A DNA stretch of 64,000 nucleotides from Dermacentor variabilis (lineage: Eukaryota; Arthropoda; Arachnida; Ixodida; Ixodidae), in the NCBI RefSeq assembly GCF_050947875.1, contig NC_134576.1, positions 51,584,255 to 51,648,254 of the forward strand, read 5' to 3'. The position numbers and the translations under genes are program-made. Of this stretch, positions 9,802 to 20,680 are shown one piece after another. Numbering within the stretch: the first letter of the stretch is position 1; each line of letters begins with the position of its first letter. The notes under the pieces are model-generated. The model saw only the letters and a program-made list of their open reading frames with translations, ran no database searches and was not told the origin of the DNA.

Positions 9802-10739
9802 TACTACTTGAAGCATGAACCAACTAGCCCAAGCAAGAGTTTTACTTGAGTATGTTTTCTCGCATATTCAAATTACAATCCGACGCTATCTTCTCTGTAG
9901 GTTGTGTGGAAGTCGCACTTTACGAGCTTTCTGGCATATTTTGCCTCGAGAAATTCAGTAAGCTCAGTGCCTTCCTTGCAGTGACATGGAGGGCCTGCCT
10001 GGTTGGACATGCGTAGTTCGAAAATATATTTGCCGATACGACAGTTGACGCAGGACGCGGGACGCAGGACGCCGCCGCAGGGTTTTTTGCGATACGGGGC
10101 CCTTAACGGAATCGCGTTGAAAGATTAACTAGGCCGAAGCAGAGGCCGTCCTACTCCATGACGTCCCAACTAGATAGTGCGGGAACACACTGCCACCTCC
10201 TTCGCGTACGCTGAAAATGACGCTCAAAATCAAACAGTTCCTGACACGCACGCGGCCTGCGCGTCTCTCCTCTCTAGACGCGTTAGACAAGCGCGCACGG
10301 CCTCGCAGACACGTGACGCGTAGCCAGGCTCGTGCGATTGCCCGCGTGTGGTCGTGCTCTAAAACCAACAACATCGTGTGTGCTAACAATCCAGCGGTGT
10401 TCATGCAAGAATTGAAGTAATGGCGAGTGTTGTGTTTTATTCAATGGGACTGTATAGTGATTGTAAAGAAGCTCGGTCGCTGTACAAGGCGAGGCGGTCA
10501 GGAAGGCTGCTCCATAAGGCTATAGCATTGAGAAAAAAAAATTTGTTAATCATTGCTGATGCAATGTGGTTGCATGTGATGCAATGCAATGTGCTGATGC
10601 AACGATGACTGTGGTTACGACGCAGTGACGTTCTTGCGGTTGTTTGAGCGAAGCGTGGCAGACTACGTGGTTTTTTAAAAAAAAAAGGAGTGCCGGAGGC
10701 AGAAGCGAGAAATGATTCGGCGGGATTGAAATTGTTTTA
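9802..10739. other. Unassigned stretch with short local repeats
   Basis: GACGCAGGACG-type units repeat at about 10046-10075 and GATGCAATG units at about 10555-10605. Two overlapping 67-91-aa frames near 10129-10420 show no domain and lie opposite each other in GC-rich DNA. Confidence 0.45.
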
Positions 10740-13010
10740 GATCGTGAGCGCATTCGAATGGCTGTGTCGCTAGATTCTGCGGGGTTACATCCAGAGGCAA
10801 TAAAACCACGCGGAGCGATTTTCTGTAATTTCTAGTGCGTTAGTGAGGCACGGATGCTAAGTATTCCAGATAAGTGGCAGCATACTCAAGTTTTGTGCGT
10901 ACATATGTCTTGTATACGAGCTTTCTTATTTGCGCTGACGCATGCCTCAGATTTCGTCGCAAGTATTCAAGGGTACGAGGTGCCGCAGCAGACAGACTGT
11001 CTCATAATCAGTTACCTATGAGAATGGCGGTGTATGCTGCACTCCTAGACACTTATAACATGATGGGCGGATGATAGGAACTAGGTCAATGTGATATGTT
11101 GAATCGATAGCGGTGTACTTGCGCATAAACGTCGGGGATTGACTTTTAGTGCATAGTTAAGCATCGTGTTCCCCTTTCACACTATGTTACGACGGAATCA
11201 ATGTATTTTGTAATTTTTGTAGCGTCTTCAATGTAGGTGAGGATGCTATAGACAACACAGTCATCGGCAAATAGATTTAGTCAGGTTTTTATGCACTTGG
11301 GCCGGTCATTTACGTAAATTGGAAACAATAGTGGTGATAGCGCAGCGCCTTGATGAATGCCACCGGTAACGTTAGCCAGCGGGGAATAGAAGTTGACGGA
11401 CGTAAGTTGAACATGGCCATTTAGAAAGTGTTGCAGCCAAGTAAATAAATTATCGGGTAAATTGATAAATCTCGATGCGAGTGCTTAATGAGCAACTGGC
11501 TATGCGATACAAGGCCGAAGGATTTGGAAAAATCCGAAGAGTTGGGCGTCTATTTGTGTGTTACCCTCCATGGTTTGCAAGATATAGTGCGCAAATTCAG
11601 CCAGCTGGGATTCACACGATAGGCGTTTCCGAAATCCGTGTTGATGCTTGTAAAAAAATTAATAGATTCCAAGCGGCCGAATAGGTTGGAATATATGACG
11701 TATACGAGTACTTCCGATGGTACGCTCGTCAATGACATTGGGCGATAGTTAGTTACTGTGGTAGGGTTGCCCGACACCTGAATTGGGATACTTTTTGCCT
11801 TTTTCTAATAATGGGGTGCGTCCCCAGTGCTCGACGGTTGCGTAGACAGCAGACACAGTATTTGACCTGAGATTTAATTCGTATTTTTTAGCAACTTACC
11901 GTTGATGTGGTCACAACCAGCAGAGCAGAATTTAAGGGAACTGATTAACTTAACTTTCCCATTTGGGTTGAACTGATTTTAGGGCCTTGTGACCTTAGTT
12001 CTTTGATATATTCAATAGCGCATAATTTGTATTGATCCCATGTATTAGTGTTGTCTGTCATTGAGGCATTCCTGTAAAGATGTTTCTTTCTGTTAAGAAG
12101 TAATCTTAGGCACCTGTTGAACGACTGATTGTGAGAGTACAATTTTACAAGAGTAATAGGAATGCACTTGCTCTTTAGGTCAGTCATGACGTTTTTGTAC
12201 AATTCCCAATTAGCGTTCACAGTGGGCTCGTGGCAACAGCCTCGAAATTGTTCATAAATGTTAGCAATGTCCAAGTTAAAGCGTTCAAAGTTCGCTTTTT
12301 TTTTTTGTAATCGGTTGGGGGTCTTTCTATTAGTGATTATGATGGGCCGATGTGAAGGAAGGCGTCGTCACTGAGGCCGGGCTGCAAGGCTATGCTCCTG
12401 TTATCGTCGGGGCTGCACGTAAGCCTAACGTGTTAACGGTCTAACGTGTTATCACCTCCGGTTGAGCAAGCCGGGACTTATAAATTAAATTCCAGCATTA
12501 ATTCAAGGAATTTCTTGGGCTCATTGCTTGGTGAGTGAGATGGTATGGAGAGTACGGCCTAGTGAACGTTACGGTAATTAAAATCGCCGGAAAGAAAGGT
12601 AGGTGAAGCCGAAATTTTGTTTCAATTGCTGCCAGTGAAAGACGCGGCAATTCGCAAAATACTGGAGCGTTTTCAGGTGGCCGGCAGCAGATACCGATGA
12701 CTGTTTTGAGAAAAGCGTCGTGCCCGCACACGCATGTAGGTTCAATGTTATCATCGTGGCCAATCAGTGGTGATGGCAGGGTGCTTCTGCTGGCGACGAA
12801 AGCTCCCCATCCTCTCTTGTCTTTCCTGCCTCTACGGTGAAGCGCGAAATTTTGGTCGGAGTTCAAAATTTTGGGGTATCGAATGTCATTCCTTAATCAC
12901 ATTTCTGTCACTATAACGAGACCTTGATTTGTGTCTTTGATATAGCTATGAAGCTCATCACTTATAAGGACCACGCTTCGTGTGTTGGTCAATGCTATGT
13001 TAATATCAAA
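10740..13010 (-). mobile_element. Antisense Jockey/CR1-like LINE, decayed
   Basis: Read right to left on the minus strand the parts are collinear. Endonuclease start (LHSYIKDTNQGLVIVTEM) near 12960-12890; endonuclease body at 12866-12498 with GAFVASRSTLPSPL, then a frameshift near 12600 exposing GDFNYRNVH; linker at 12274-11945; RT fingers at 11777-11550 (NYRPMSLTSVPSEVL); the region SPLANVTGG-IHQGA then LLFPIYVNDR with catalytic FADD near 11270; a C-terminal block LEYLRRNL and IRKLVYKTYVRTKLEYA near 10990-10870. Stops and frameshifts occur in every block. The RT reads HQGA where PQGS is usual. There is no RNase H, which suits Jockey/CR1 elements. Clade placement is approximate. Confidence 0.8.
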
Positions 13011-16000
13011 AAAATGTGCGAGAATGCATTATAAAAAAAAAGTTAATGTCAAATAAGAATGACATCATTGGCATTGTTTTTAGCCTATTTATTGTTCGTT
13101 CTGTCTCGTGCACTGAAAAAGTAAGTACAATGACGACACACTTCAAGAACGAACCTTTTTAACGCACAATTAGGTGAATTTCTTTAGCATTCCGCGCGAC
13201 TGATTTTTCTATTATAATCTACAGTGCAGGTTTTTTTAAAAAAAAACCGATGAAAAATTCAAACAACAAAAGCACTCCTTTTTTTTTTTTTTCTCGTAAG
13301 TGAATTTCCCATCGGAAAGGCAGTGCTCTGCGAGGAAAGCACATTTGGTTGCGGGAGCGACATTAAATTTGTTTCGGCGCCGGCTCCCACAAAGCTGGGA
13401 AACAGGCGCGACCGGCGAGAAACTTTCACGAGGAGCAAAGTTTGCGCTCGCCGCAAGACAACCGCGCGCGCGCCCGCGTCAAAAGGCAGTGTGGGCTTCT
13501 CGGCACAATCTATATTTATGAGGGGCAGCCGCCTTACAAGACGGCGGCTGAAGCGTGCCGAAGTCTGGCGCGTCTTCTTTTTCTTCTCTTTCTCTCTATT
13601 CCTTTCCTTTGTTTGTTTTTATAGAAGGTAGGGATGGGGGGGGGGGGGGTAAATGCTCTTCTTTGTGGCAAGTCAGCACGAGACGTGGTATCTTTCGCAC
13701 CCGCCAAGAAACGCAAGGACATTTCCTCCAATGTTTTCTTCGTTCCCAAAAGTTTAAAGTTTGCCGTAACAATGTTGTGCGGGGTCTGAAAAGCGGCAGC
13801 AGCAGCAGCTTCGTCGTGCAAATCCTGTCTGCAGATAACACTTAGAAAAAGTCACGCACAAGCAACAGAAACAAACAAAAAATCCAGATGAAGAAACTTG
13901 TGAATAAGGTAGCATCTCTCAGTGAGCTCGCAGCTGGGCGATGCGCGCCTTGAAAATGCAAATGCGCCAGGAGGCTGAAGAAGCATTAATTGTGTCGCTT
14001 TCGCAGATATATACATCGGCAGAAAAGCTAGCTTCTTCTGCACACAAACAAACAAACAAACGTACAAGTAAAAATAACAGCATGATAACCGGTCTTATCC
14101 CTGAGCTGCATACCCCGAGGGATTGAAGGGTGACAGAGAAACAGAAGCTGTTAAGCTGTTATTCTGTTGCTTCTTCGTGAACTAAATGCGCGCATTCATT
14201 CCTGCACGCAGGCGTTCGCATGCGCGATTTGTATCCAAAGGTGTACGTATGTGACTGTAAAGTTAAAAAGTGCTGTTATGATCAAGTGTTCAAATCCGTA
14301 CTATATTGACATGCATGCTCGTTTACCTTTATCCGGTGACCATATTTCACCGGCTAAGGAATGTTAAAGATTATCGATGAGCGCAAGGCGCGCCTTTCCG
14401 TATCGTGGTTTTTCTCGAACGTTATCGATGGTTCTGTATGTTGCCTATGTTGTCGCTGAGCCTGGTGTAATCAAATTCTGTGCGCGACACGAATATAGTG
14501 GACGCACATTCTAGAACTTACACCAGTACCGGCGATTACGCCGGAAGGTTCATTGAGCCATGCATAAATAGCCGACGCGTCGGATCCGTAGATCAGATTC
14601 TCGACGATCTACGAGTGTGCTCGCCGCTGTCGTTCTACTGAGTGTTACTCGTTTCGCTGAGCACAGGTTCGCCCACTAAACGATTAGTTTCGTGACTTGC
14701 ATTGCACCGCTATGGTTTTTCACCATCACTACAACGTGACAATATGCAAGTTACAATATTCTTCCATGCGGCTCCCAACTCTGGGTCGGCTTGCCTTCCA
14801 TGCTGCCTGCCAAGTACTTATGTGCTACGGCAACGTAGATGAAATCCAGCTTCCAGTTTTGAATTTTTTTTTAACACGGCAAGAATATTAAGGCTACATC
14901 ATTAAGTACGGTCTATAGGGAATTTGCTTGTAACGTTTATAACGCTTTGTGGAGTGAAATATAGGAATTTTTAGGCAGTCTTTTTTTTTCATTTATCTAT
15001 TCGCTTCACAGAAACGCTTTCTGTCTGTTGCATGTATGAATTCTTGCATTTATTTTTTGCGCGCTATTATTTCCTGTGTACATGCGCTTTGCGTCTGTGC
15101 TTTTTGTGAAATGTAGAGCTATGGTATACGACCAAATAGCTGACTGCTTTCGCACAAGTTCTTCGAATGTGCCGTGTGTCTCACACTGAGTATACTTGCA
15201 CGGGGAGCCCGAATCTGTATCGAGTGAAATAACTTCCGCTTTTCGTTCGCGACATCCGCCACTCTTCCTGCATCAAAACTTGAATAGAAAGCAACATGTA
15301 ATCCCACCCACCATGTAGCCCACCATGTAGCCCACCGTGACACCACGGTTTGCGCATAGCTCGCATATAGTCTTCAGACGCAGCCCTAACATTGTTTATC
15401 TTTATAGGCACGTCGCGATGCTCTTCTCGTGCCAAAATGCTTTGAGTAAGGACGTGATGGCAAGATTAAATCCGCAACACCACGTGTATAAGGGCGGCAG
15501 AGATGCCTTGGCACCGTCTGACGAGGAGTGTTCCCGCCTCAACACCCCATTACCCATAAATCTCCTTTATGCTGCTCGTTCCTTCCAACGTCACGGAGGG
15601 CCATCAGAGGGCTCGGAGAAACAGTTGCAGGTGTTCGCTTACTCACACATCAGCTGCCTCTCTTAACCCCTGATCTCGGCCTGGAGGAAGAAGTGGCCGG
15701 GCTGCTTCCGATTCCCTATACCCTTTAGCGCAGCACAAGAAAAAAAAAGAAAACTAGAGTAAAAGCAATCAAGGGGAGGCATACGGGGCCGTTGAAAACC
15801 GGGCCTTGCTTTTCCTCGGCGGAACCCATTGTGAGGCTAATCACCTCATCATGATCGGGCGCGTCCGCGCTTCGCTACGGCACCGCCGGGCAGTGAACGC
15901 GCGCTGCCAAGCACAAGCAGCTTATAACCCCGGCCGCTAATTTCGTCGCCAGCGCGCGTCGGCCCTGCGCTTTGCATAAACACGCCGAGGTCGAATAAAA

Positions 16001-16117
16001 GGCGGGAAAAGGGGGCCCGCACGCGCTGCTCTAGCGGCCTCCCACCTTTACCGTCGCGCATCGATGGGGAGAGGCCGGCGAGAAGGTGTTTTATCAGCGC
16101 GGCGACAGGTGCGTTCC
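13011..16117. other. Long unassigned stretch, locally CpG- and GC-rich
   Basis: Contains a T run near 13277-13293, GC-rich DNA around 13370-13560, a G run near 13636-13649 and short direct repeats of CCCACCATGTAG at about 15302-15335. The open frames are short, overlap on opposite strands and show no domain. It could be host intergenic or intronic DNA; I cannot show an exon. Confidence 0.4.
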
Positions 16118-16154
16118 TTCCTTCTTTCTTCCTTTCTTTCTTTCTTTCTTTCTT
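16118..16154. repeat. (CTTT)n microsatellite
   Basis: CTTT/CTTC tetranucleotide units, about 35 bp. Confidence 0.93.
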
Positions 16155-16689
16155 CTGTGTGACCGATTCCCTAAAGCACTGAAGCGTTACGGAGCGAACT
16201 GATCACGATCGTGGGAGAATTAATTTCCTGCCCTTTCTTTCACTCCTTTTTTTTTTTCTTCCGGCTCTTCAGCCGTGTTTCGGCTGGACTGCCATGCCAG
16301 CCTAATTTGTCGTTTCGCGCACCCTGCGTGTTTTCGTGTTTTTCGTTCCGTAACACGTCAGCCGAATAACACCGACGCCGGCGCTAATCATAACGGCCTC
16401 GATTCCTCGCGGGACTCACGCGGCTCGGCGCACGAGGCGTTCGCCAGCACTGACGCCCGGAAACCGAATTACGCGCCCTCGCACGGCGATCGCCTGCATT
16501 ACTGCCGCGCCGACGGCGAAACTAAGAAAAAAAAAGGTGCACTCGAAAATGCTGCGAAGGCTATAACGAAAGGTGAGAGAACCGCATTTGCGGTCGAAAT
16601 TAATCCTCGCCAAGTTAGGCGCGTGTCGCTGCCCTTTCTCTTTTGTTTTGGTAGCAATACACCCCTGCCATCAAGTTATGACGAAAAAC

Positions 16690-16990
16690 GATGATGATGA
16701 TCATCAGCCTCTCTATGTCCACTGCACTACGAAGGCCTATATCCCAGCGATCTTCATTTACCCTTGTCTTTCCCCAGCTGACATCCGCTTTTTAGACCGG
16801 CAAATTTTGTAATTTCATTAGGAGACCTAATTATCGGCTGTCTGCGATTGCGCTTCCCTTCTCTTCACACCCATTCTGAAAATCTAACAGACCACCGGCT
16901 ATCGGCCCAACGCACTACAAGGCCTGCCCAGCACCGTCACAAGATATATGCGGTACCCGCTCATATTCCGTTTTACTCCACCGCTCCAGT
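16690..16990 (-). mobile_element. RTE-like LINE 3' end, antisense, diverged
   Basis: Begins with GATGATGATGATCATCAGCC, like the reverse complement of the short-repeat tail of tick RTE elements, and continues with a diverged version of their 3' region (CCGCTTTTTAGACC, GACCACCGGCTATC, CACTACAAGGCCTGCCC). The 3' end lies at the left. The same family, with RT, occurs antisense at 36405-38270. Coding potential is lost. Confidence 0.5.
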
Positions 16991-17940
16991 AGTTCATTCG
17001 GCAATGCATAGGCAATAGAACGGCAATTCCTAGCTTTATATTTGTTGTCCTTTCCAGCGACACCACTGGGGTGCTCCAATTTACAAGCTGCCAGACATAG
17101 AAAGCAATATCATTGCATTCGGTGTCCTGTAACAACATTAATGCACAGAGAAGCGTCCGTATGCACCCTCATTAAGTAATACAATGGCACATTAGTGTAA
17201 ATAAAAAATAAAAGACACGGACACACGCACACAAAATGAATTTGATGCGCTTATGCAATCCTGGAACAAACACTCAGTGTAAGCAAAGTTCGCAACGAGA
17301 TCTACCAATAAAAACGAATAAATTAGCTTTCCGCACGCAAGAGAATCCTGCATGGCAATCAGTTTACATCTACGTGCAGCGGACTGTGTTTCCAGGAAGC
17401 AAATTAGGATTTCTTTCACGGCCACTTGCAACTCTTCAATCGGCCCCTATTTGGGTTCGAGAATGGACGCCCCCATACTGAGCAGGTTCCCACATGAAAA
17501 ACTTGCCAAGCTTTCAACTATCCCATTTTATCTCCTCGTTTATCCCCCTCCTGCTTCTCCTCCTTCTCCTTCGCAACCTCGCCTACGGCCACAAATGGTA
17601 CACGTGACGCAGTAAGAATACAAAATTACATGCCTAAAATTAAAAAGAAAACAAAAAAAATCAAGAATGGAACCATCTGATAACATAAGAACAGCAAAAA
17701 ATTTTATTGCGGGCAACTTCGCAAAGAGAAAAAGAAACTGGGCAGTAGCCAACGACGATTATTGTCAACGCAAGCTAATAGCCGAACGCTGTTCGCCTCA
17801 TTAAAGTTACATTTCTATACCTCGCGTCTATTACAAACTTACGACTTCGTGCACAGCCCCCCTACGCGCTACGCACCTCGAGTTTTTTGTTACATACCTC
17901 CAACGTGGGTGAAGTATGTCTATTATACTATAACGAAATG
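16991..17940. other. Unassigned stretch
   Basis: AT-rich with short frames only. No domain or repeat family recognised. Confidence 0.45.
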
Positions 17941-18010
17941 CGTGGCCGATGGTGGGTTCCAACGCCTGTCTTCCAGTACAATGGCCCAGTACTCTAACCA
18001 TAGGGCTACG
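17941..18010 (-). repeat. tRNA-like SINE head, minus strand
   Basis: On the minus strand the 70-bp segment has an A-box-like TATGGTTAGAGT (17991-18002) and a B-box-like GTTGGAACCC (about 17953-17963), spaced as in a tRNA. The body is not a clean cloverleaf and the B box has mismatches. It is more likely a tRNA-derived SINE head or tRNA pseudogene than a working tRNA. It ends about 70 bp from the LINE insertion that starts near 18080. Confidence 0.5.
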
Positions 18011-18079
18011 ATCAAACGTATGCTTCTATCATGCTGAAGTGGCTCTTTGGAACGCATGTCTCTCGCATCCTTCCTCTCC

Positions 18080-18690
18080 CGAGTGAGTGAGTGTCAACTT
18101 TATTATTAGAAGGGGTAAGGGATAATGGAGGCTAACCTACGTAGGCTTCCAGGTTGTGCTTCACGATGGCGTCTTCAGCTCGTGCCAGGGCCCTTGTTTG
18201 GATGTCTCGGCCGGTGCTGGAGAGAAGGACCTCCCATTGTTCGTCGGTGGAGGGTGGCGAGACGAGGTCGGCGGGGGAGGGGTCTTCCGGGCAGCCCCAG
18301 AGGATGTGGTTCAAGGAGGCACTGTCGCAACTAGACGCCAAAATCACGGAAGCTGAAGTCTACGCGGCGCTACACAAGCTCCGCACAACCTCCGCACCCG
18401 GTCCAGATCGCATTCCCAACAAACTTCTCCGAAATCTTGATGCCCCTTCGGTCGTTGCCCTCACTTCGTTCCTGAATGAGTGCTGGCGCTCCGGCAACCT
18501 CCCCCAGTCTTGGAAATGCGCTCGCGTGGCTTTCATCCCGAAGCCGGGCAAGAAGCTCACAATCGAGAACCTCGGGCCCATCTCACTCACTTCGTGCGTC
18601 GGCAAGCTCATGGAGCACGTCGTCCTAGCTCGCTTGCAAACGTACATGGACGCTCACCACCTCCCCTCCCGAAAGCTAGGGCTTTGAGAC
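18080..18690 (-). mobile_element. 5'-inverted I-type LINE insertion
   Basis: Two parts meet head to head near 18320-18332. The left part (minus strand) encodes the ORF2 C-terminus: ASLNHILWGCPEDP, then LVSPPSTDEQWEVLLSS, then a stop near 18132. A 3' UTR with AATAATAAAG follows, at 18098-18107 on the complement. The right part (plus strand, to about 18690) encodes the RT fingers: ITEAEVYAALHKL, SAPGPDRIPNKLLRNLD, FIPKPGKKLTIENLGPISL and TSCVGKLMEHV. Inverting an upstream segment beside the true 3' end is the known signature of twin-primed LINE integration. Sequence between the two parts is missing. No clear target duplication was found; CCTCTCCCGA near 18071 and CCCCTCCCGA near 18662 are a weak candidate. 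Confidence 0.8.
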
Positions 18691-19640
18691 GCTGCCTTAA
18701 ACTGCACTATCTTCAGGATCGGCCCACGGCAACAGTTAGATGCAAGGGAAAAAAAGATATCATAGTTTTGCCAAAAGGGCGAAGCTATGAATGCGTAGCA
18801 ACAAGTCAGAATATTAACACGAAGTATAAGACTCGTAGCTGTAGTGCCAGCATGAATTGAAGTAAACGTAAGCTGACTAAGTAAAAAACGAGCTGTTGCG
18901 CTAGGAGTCCTCTGTTTGAATTCAGCCATCGGACAATTACATTTATGGGTATTAATTAAAACGAACGTCTTTCTTAGCGACTTTACCGCCCATTTTCCGT
19001 ATAGTGTATGTTTCAAACTTCTTTTCTGGGCCGATCCCGAAGGTAGTGCACAGCCGCGCCAATAAAATTACATAATGTTAAGGTCTGAGCAATGTTATTG
19101 TTTCGCGCATATAATATTTAAGTCTGAGAAGATTTAAGATGAAAGTCATGCGCTGTCCGTGTTTTGTTTCATGAAAGTTTTTAGCGGGCTGTCATTCTCA
19201 AAATTGTGATGAATAACTCTGTCTTGAATGGAAGACCTGGCATGAGCAACTTTAGTGATAGAATGGTGTTGTAATATATAAGCCGCATATACAGCATGGC
19301 ATATAGCATGGCAATACATATAGCATACATATACCTAACTATATACTGAACCTCACGGTAATGGCGACGTCAGAAAATTCCCTTGGTTTGCCTCACAGTA
19401 AAACAAACAAGGCGATGCTGGAAAGCCCGAGTTCCGCCCACTGGAAAGTTCTAGCGACCATAGAGTTTCCTACAATAATCACTAAAGGGAACTCTGGCAC
19501 TGCAATCCTTCAGCCACTATGGGAATGATGGGAAGCATATGTATTTGTCTGTTCTTTGTGCTTGTGGCTTCAGGCGTTCTTGCGAGTTGGGTTATTACGC
19601 GTTATCTGCCTTCATTGTCCTAAACTTCAGAGCAATCAAT
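18691..19640. other. Unassigned stretch
   Basis: AT-rich; ATATAGCAT units repeat near 19300-19330. No coding domain recognised. Confidence 0.45.
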
Positions 19641-19930
19641 ACTTTTTCCAAGTGCAGAAGACTCTGGGAACACGCACAATCACAACTAATCGCAGCGGTC
19701 CAGCCTGTCGAGGTGGCCAAATCGAAACGCCGGAGGCGTCTCGACGCGCTGACTTGACCGGGAGAAGCTCATAAGACGGACCTCGCCAGGCAGCAGATCG
19801 CCACTGACCGGGCCACCGACAACATGGAACTCCATCAACTCACAAACGTGTAGCGCCGTAGGATCGTACCCTGTGACCTACGTGCCCGAATCCCTTGGTC
19901 AAATAAAGTTGCTTCTCTCTCTCTCTCATA
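19641..19930 (+). mobile_element. LINE 3' end with AATAAAG and (CT)n tail
   Basis: A short C-terminal-like frame (VAKSKRRRRLDALT) stops near 19757. About 145 bp of 3' UTR follow, with AATAAAGTTGC near 19903 directly before a CTCTCT tail at about 19914-19928. This end structure resembles other tick I-type LINEs. RT is not present. Confidence 0.5.
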
Positions 19931-20574
19931 AGCGAGTTCTGTGGCTCTTGACAGTGCGTGCGTCCGCAGCGTAACCGTTTCAATGTTTATAACTCTGCAC
20001 CAAAAAATGTAGCGCAGTTCAGTAACCTGCATCTGTTAGCATCCAGTGGACAAGTTCACTCTACGAAATCGTAGTGTATGTGAAACATAGTGTACAATGT
20101 TTACAAGCTTTAACAAAGTCATAGCAAAAAAACTTAGCGAACGATTACGATACTCCCTAATGCGTGAAATTTGAGCGCAGCTTTATACGTGTTTTCCTTT
20201 CGCGATATATTGGCTGGCGCAGACAACCTGTCTCGTGCTGCACGTTGCAAACGGAGCGCTGTGTGGCGCGCCTGCCTCGTTAATCGGTACATGGCGAAAG
20301 GAAGCGCGTGGATGACCTGTGGGCGCGATTCACGGCAGCCGCCGCAGACAGACATCCGCTCATGCAGCGCTTTGTTTCCCTATATGGCATCGGTGGCGCC
20401 ATCGGTGAACTGACAATGTGCGCTACTCTAGCGCCATCTAGTAGCCATCGTCGCCACAGAACCTGTCTTGCGCGGCACTACGCTTTTCTCGTCACGATTT
20501 CACCATACCCTACTCCTCCGCTTTTCTCGTTGCGCTCTCTTCGCTATCGCCATAGTTCATCTGCCGCTGCACCA
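19931..20574. other. Unassigned, contains a GCGCCATCTAG motif
   Basis: The motif GCGCCATCTAG lies at 20431-20441 and related forms recur near 47566 and 47683. No gene recognised. Confidence 0.4.
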
Positions 20575-20680
20575 TACGTTCGCTGTGCTCGTTCGCTCGG
20601 TTACGCCGAGGACGCCGATGACGACGCCGCCGCTCACCGCAGGAACGGGCGCCTAAGAGCTGCGCTTTATATATAGTGAT
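20575..20680 (+). repeat. Tick interspersed repeat, GCCGAGGACGCCGA type
   Basis: Contains TACGCCGAGGACGCCGA and later GGAACGGGCGCCTAAGAGCT before a TATATAT end. The reverse complement of the same order occurs at 36675-36725, so this is a dispersed family. Confidence 0.6.

Noticed and set aside
10129..10420. Small basic protein of 67 aa or its 91-aa antisense partner
   Set aside because: Arg-rich reading of GC-rich DNA without homology I can name.
17941..18010. Functional tRNA gene
   Set aside because: A and B boxes are present but the stems do not form a proper cloverleaf by eye; the same holds at 55100-55166 and 62879-62945.
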